Program-made: the position numbers and the translations under genes
From: CAYWMP01 sp964459445
GTDB lineage: Bacteria; Desulfobacterota; DSM-4660; Desulfatiglandales; HGW-15
Direction: 5' to 3'
Assembly: GCA_964459445.1 (NCBI GenBank)
Contig: CAYWMP010000126.1
Span: forward strand, 1-17,803
DNA length: 17,803 nucleotides
The notes under the pieces: generated by a model
The model's database searches: none
What the model was told of the DNA's origin: nothing
What the model saw: the letters and a program-made list of their open reading frames with translations, nothing else
Part shown: piece by piece, positions 14,658 through 17,803 of the stretch
How the letters are laid out: every line of letters begins with the position of its first letter
Numbering within the stretch: the stretch's first letter is position 1

Positions 14658-17654
14658 TCAGTAAGTAACGGTCAAATCCGGTGCAAATCCTCGGCGGAGG
14701 GTATTCTCGGTAATGGCTCTCGGAACCATGAACTGGAGGAGATAATCCGGACCGCCAGCCTTTGAACCCACGCCCGACATCTTGAAACCGCCGAAGGGGT
14801 GCCGCCCCACGACGGCGCCGGTACAACCCCGATTGACATAGAGGTTTCCGACTCGGAATTTCTTCTGTGCTTCAGCAATATTATTCGGACTCCTTGATAA
14901 AAGGCTCCCTGTTAGAGCGTATGGTGTACTGTTCGCAACATCCAGGGCTTCCTCAAAATCCTTCACCTTAATAATGGATAGAATGGGGCCGAAGATCTCT
15001 TCCTGGGCAAGGCGATGCTCCGGCCTTATATCCGTGAAAATAGCGAGGGGAACAACATGCCCTTTGACCTCGGGCATTTCTCGCTTAAGAAGTAGCTTAC
15101 CTTCCCTCTCGCCGATTTCTACGTACTCGAGTATCTTATTTCTGGCGGCTGCGTCAATGACTGCACCAACCATTGCTTGGGGATTTTCGGTCGGCCCCAT
15201 CTCGATGCTCTCAGCCGCTTTTTTCAACCGAGCAATAAGTTTGTCATGAACCTGCGCTAAAACAATCAGCCTAGAGCAGGCCGAACATTTCTGCCCCTGA
15301 TAGCCAAAGGCGGAATGCAAGATATGGCCGATCGCTCCTCCAATATCAGCGTCGGCATCCACGATGATGGCATTCTTGCCACCCATTTCAGCTACCACTG
15401 TTTTAACCTGCCCTGCTCCCTCGGGCGTCTTGCCGGCCAGTTCAATGATCCGAAGCCCGACATTTCTGCTTCCCGTAAATGCAATAAGATCCACCTGGGG
15501 GTGGGTCACCAATCTATCCCCGATCTCATCGCCCGAAGCGGGAATGAAGTTCAGGACGCCCTTAGGCAGTTTTGCCTTTTTAAAGATATTATAGACCATG
15601 GATCCCATAACCACACTGTTGGAAGATGGTTTGTAGACCACGGTGTTTCCCGTGACAAGGGCGGCAGATGTCATCCCCATTGAAATGGCCAAAGGAAAAT
15701 TCCATGGTGCCAGGACCGCTGCGACGCCTTGTGGTTCATAGAAAAGAAAACTCTCCTCACCGGGGACATGCCCCATACGTTGAGGTTTAGAAAGTCGGAT
15801 CATTTCCCGACCATAGTATTCCATAAAGTCTATGGCTTCGCACACATCAGCATCGGCCTCACTCCATGATTTACCTACTTCATAGACCTGGAGGGCAGCA
15901 AGATCATAACGCATTTCTCTGGCAATGGATGCGGCATTGAAGAGATATTGGGCTCGAACCTTCGGATCCCTATCCCTCCAGGCCGGAAAGGCTTTCCGCG
16001 CGGCTTCAATGGCCATGTCGGCTTCTTCCTCTCCTGCCGATGAAACGATTCCCACAAGTTCCTCGGGGTCGTTGGGATTAGAAGAGCGAATGGCCTTTTC
16101 CGTGGTCACCTTTTTGCCATTGATAAAAAGGGGTATTTTGTTGGGGAACGCCTTCCTTACCTTTTTCAGCGCTTTTTTGAATCGGTTCCGGTTCTCCGAG
16201 ATTGACCAATCCAAGGCGGGTTCATTTCTGAAAGGACTTAAGGTCTCTGTTTCCGTTTTTTCAATATCAGGTTTGCTCGGAGTATAGGCCGGCGATGGCG
16301 TTTCCAAAGGGTTTCTTAGTTGTTGTTCAAAGGCCACACCTTCCGAGAAATTCTGTCTGAGAAAAGATTCCTTTGACGTGGTTTCCAAAAGCCGGCGAAT
16401 CAGATAGGCCATGCCTGGAATCATCTCTCCGATGGGGGTGTATATTCGTAAGGGAACACCGGCTTTTTGAAGAGCATCCTGTATGGGTTCCGCCATGCCA
16501 TATAACACCTGGTATTCGAGGTCTTCTGGAGGCACCTCCAGTTCCTTTGAAAGCGCCATCACATAGGCTATAGAACGGATGTTTTGAGAGGCACAGGCCA
16601 ATTTAATCCATTTGTGATTTTCCATCAAATAACGAGCCTGCTTTTCAAAGTTCGCATCTGTTTGGTTCTTGTCCCTATAGAAAGGAATCGGCCAGTTCGC
16701 TTGTTTTGCCTGAACTATCTCCGCTTCCCAGTAAGCCCCTTTCACCAATCGCACGGAGATGCGCTGTTCTCTTTTCTTCGCCCACTCGACCAGTTCAAAA
16801 AGGTCTTTCCCGCTGTCATGGAGATAAGTCTGTATGACCGTTCCCGTATGGGCATACCCGGAGAATTCCGGATCCTCGAGCAAACTTCGATAGAGCGCGA
16901 GAGTAAGGTTCTTTAGGTGATGCTGTTCCATATCGAGACAGATTTGAGCGCCCATTTCTACGGCCTTCCGAAAAATGGGACGCAGATGCTCTTTGGACCG
17001 GGACAGAGAATGCTCAAAGGCCTTTGGATGCATCTGTGAGTACATGGCAGAAGGCTTGATCGAGATATTCACTTTTGGCGCATGTCCCCAATCCCGATCT
17101 CCCTTTGAAACTCCTATTGGCGCCCAGGTTTTATGGGCTTCATTCAAGCAATCGAGGATATCCAGATACCGTTCAACGTATTCCTCCGCCTCTCTCTCCG
17201 AAACGACCGCCTCCCCGAGTAGATCAACGGAAAGGGCCATTTTTCGGGAACGGAGATCGTTCAATATTGGCAGGGCTTCATCAGGATTGGTTCCTGCGAT
17301 AAATACCCGCATCATACCCTCAAACCTTGCGGCGATCTCCAGGCCCGTCTTTCTTCCCATTTTGGAATGGGGCGCTACGCCGTCCGGGATCAAACCTAGA
17401 TCTTTTGGAATCTTCTCTCTAAAGGGATTGAAATATTCTGAAAGATGCCTTGCGACTTCTACAGAACCATTAAGATAGGGCAATACATCAATGAATCTCA
17501 AAAGACTTCTTTTAAAACCCTCTTTCCTTAGGCAAAGATCAATGATCTTTCCCGGCCACGATGCTTTGTCAAAAAGAGGGGGAACTTCATTCCCCATCAA
17601 TCCATGAAGCCATTGGCCTATTTCAAAAACCCTTGACTCAAATTTCTCGGGCAT
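14658..17654 (-). CDS. putA: Bifunctional proline dehydrogenase / L-glutamate gamma-semialdehyde dehydrogenase
   Basis: A 998-residue fusion that oxidises proline to glutamate in two steps: FAD-dependent proline dehydrogenase, then NAD-dependent aldehyde dehydrogenase. The first domain (about residues 100-435) shows RLVKGAYWEAE with Lys305 and, near 415, the YLIRRLLE arginine pair. The aldehyde dehydrogenase domain (about 500-990) has Glu756 in AEMGGKN and nucleophile Cys790 in GQKCSACSR, the usual 34-residue spacing. The size fits short PutA enzymes (about 1,000 residues). There is no N-terminal ribbon-helix-helix domain, so it should not repress its own gene as E. coli PutA does. ATG 17654 has GAGG directly before it and AGGGG about ten bases upstream. 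An MFS gene follows five bases after the stop. Confidence 0.95.
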   Translation of the reverse strand: MPEKFESRVFEIGQWLHGLMGNEVPPLFDKASWPGKIIDLCLRKEGFKRSLLRFIDVLPYLNGSVEVARHLSEYFNPFREKIPKDLGLIPDGVAPHSKMGRKTGLEIAARFEGMMRVFIAGTNPDEALPILNDLRSRKMALSVDLLGEAVVSEREAEEYVERYLDILDCLNEAHKTWAPIGVSKGDRDWGHAPKVNISIKPSAMYSQMHPKAFEHSLSRSKEHLRPIFRKAVEMGAQICLDMEQHHLKNLTLALYRSLLEDPEFSGYAHTGTVIQTYLHDSGKDLFELVEWAKKREQRISVRLVKGAYWEAEIVQAKQANWPIPFYRDKNQTDANFEKQARYLMENHKWIKLACASQNIRSIAYVMALSKELEVPPEDLEYQVLYGMAEPIQDALQKAGVPLRIYTPIGEMIPGMAYLIRRLLETTSKESFLRQNFSEGVAFEQQLRNPLETPSPAYTPSKPDIEKTETETLSPFRNEPALDWSISENRNRFKKALKKVRKAFPNKIPLFINGKKVTTEKAIRSSNPNDPEELVGIVSSAGEEEADMAIEAARKAFPAWRDRDPKVRAQYLFNAASIAREMRYDLAALQVYEVGKSWSEADADVCEAIDFMEYYGREMIRLSKPQRMGHVPGEESFLFYEPQGVAAVLAPWNFPLAISMGMTSAALVTGNTVVYKPSSNSVVMGSMVYNIFKKAKLPKGVLNFIPASGDEIGDRLVTHPQVDLIAFTGSRNVGLRIIELAGKTPEGAGQVKTVVAEMGGKNAIIVDADADIGGAIGHILHSAFGYQGQKCSACSRLIVLAQVHDKLIARLKKAAESIEMGPTENPQAMVGAVIDAAARNKILEYVEIGEREGKLLLKREMPEVKGHVVPLAIFTDIRPEHRLAQEEIFGPILSIIKVKDFEEALDVANSTPYALTGSLLSRSPNNIAEAQKKFRVGNLYVNRGCTGAVVGRHPFGGFKMSGVGSKAGGPDYLLQFMVPRAITENTLRRGFAPDLTVTY

Positions 17655-17729
17655 CCTCTAATTCCCCTTCAAAGGTTCGTACACCCGGCTATTCCCGCAC
17701 AAATGTTATTATTGGCCCCTATGTAGTAA

Positions 17730-17758
17730 TCGATAAGGGTTCTTTTGGAGGCTGTCAA
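17730..17758 (-). promoter_or_regulatory. Possible promoter for putA
   Basis: On the minus strand a perfect TTGACA (plus-strand 17753-17758) is followed after 17 bases by TATCGA (17730-17735), a poor -10 match. It lies about 75 bases upstream of the putA ATG. The rest of 17655-17803 shows no gene. Confidence 0.3.
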
Positions 17759-17803
17759 TAGGCGCGCCTCGGGTCGCTTTCCTGGGTTGGTCGATAAGCC
17801 TAG

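Noticed and set aside
14653..14826. Upstream 58-codon extension of the MFS gene
   Set aside because: It overlaps the conserved PutA C-terminus in another frame and is Arg/Pro-rich without a membrane-protein character.

Overview
The window looks like bacterial chromosome of moderate GC with strong GGAGG-type ribosome sites and a mix of ATG, GTG and TTG starts. The gene mix (patatin, tandem-domain universal stress protein, DUF362 and DUF6599-like proteins, a short PutA without a DNA-binding head) is most reminiscent of Desulfobacterota (former Deltaproteobacteria) or a related anaerobe lineage. This is inference from gene content; no rRNA or marker gene is present.

Layout. Bases 1-130 hold a strongly folded palindromic element at the window edge. 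Bases 259-5576 carry five plus-strand genes: a patatin-like phospholipase, a two-domain universal stress protein with a clear sigma70-type promoter, a cytosolic DUF362 protein, an exported DUF6599-like protein, and, after a 330-base gap holding a candidate structured RNA, a twin-arginine-exported DUF362 protein. The last three look like one functional group of unknown role.

Bases 5914-13428 are a complete type I restriction-modification locus in the order hsdM, hsdS, fic, hsdR, then a small M48/YgjP-type zinc metallopeptidase whose ATG overlaps the hsdR stop. HsdM and HsdS would make the methyltransferase, and HsdR adds the translocase and nuclease. Fic is a probable AMP-transferase with its inhibitory helix and a possible C-terminal winged-helix region. 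The 314-base gap between fic and hsdR is the most unusual stretch: it contains three unrelated families of short repeated or palindromic motifs (TTATCG/CGATAA, GTGAGTCACAAA, GGGTAAT/ATTACCC), spaced at 20 to 30 bases within the clearest copies. They look like a dense operator array controlling hsdR separately from hsdMS.

Bases 13474-17654 are on the minus strand: a bifunctional proline dehydrogenase / glutamate-semialdehyde dehydrogenase (PutA type), followed 5 bases downstream by an MFS transporter, probably one operon for proline or related amino-acid use. The MFS gene and the metallopeptidase gene converge with 45 bases between them. I saw no tRNA, rRNA, CRISPR array, transposase or attachment site.
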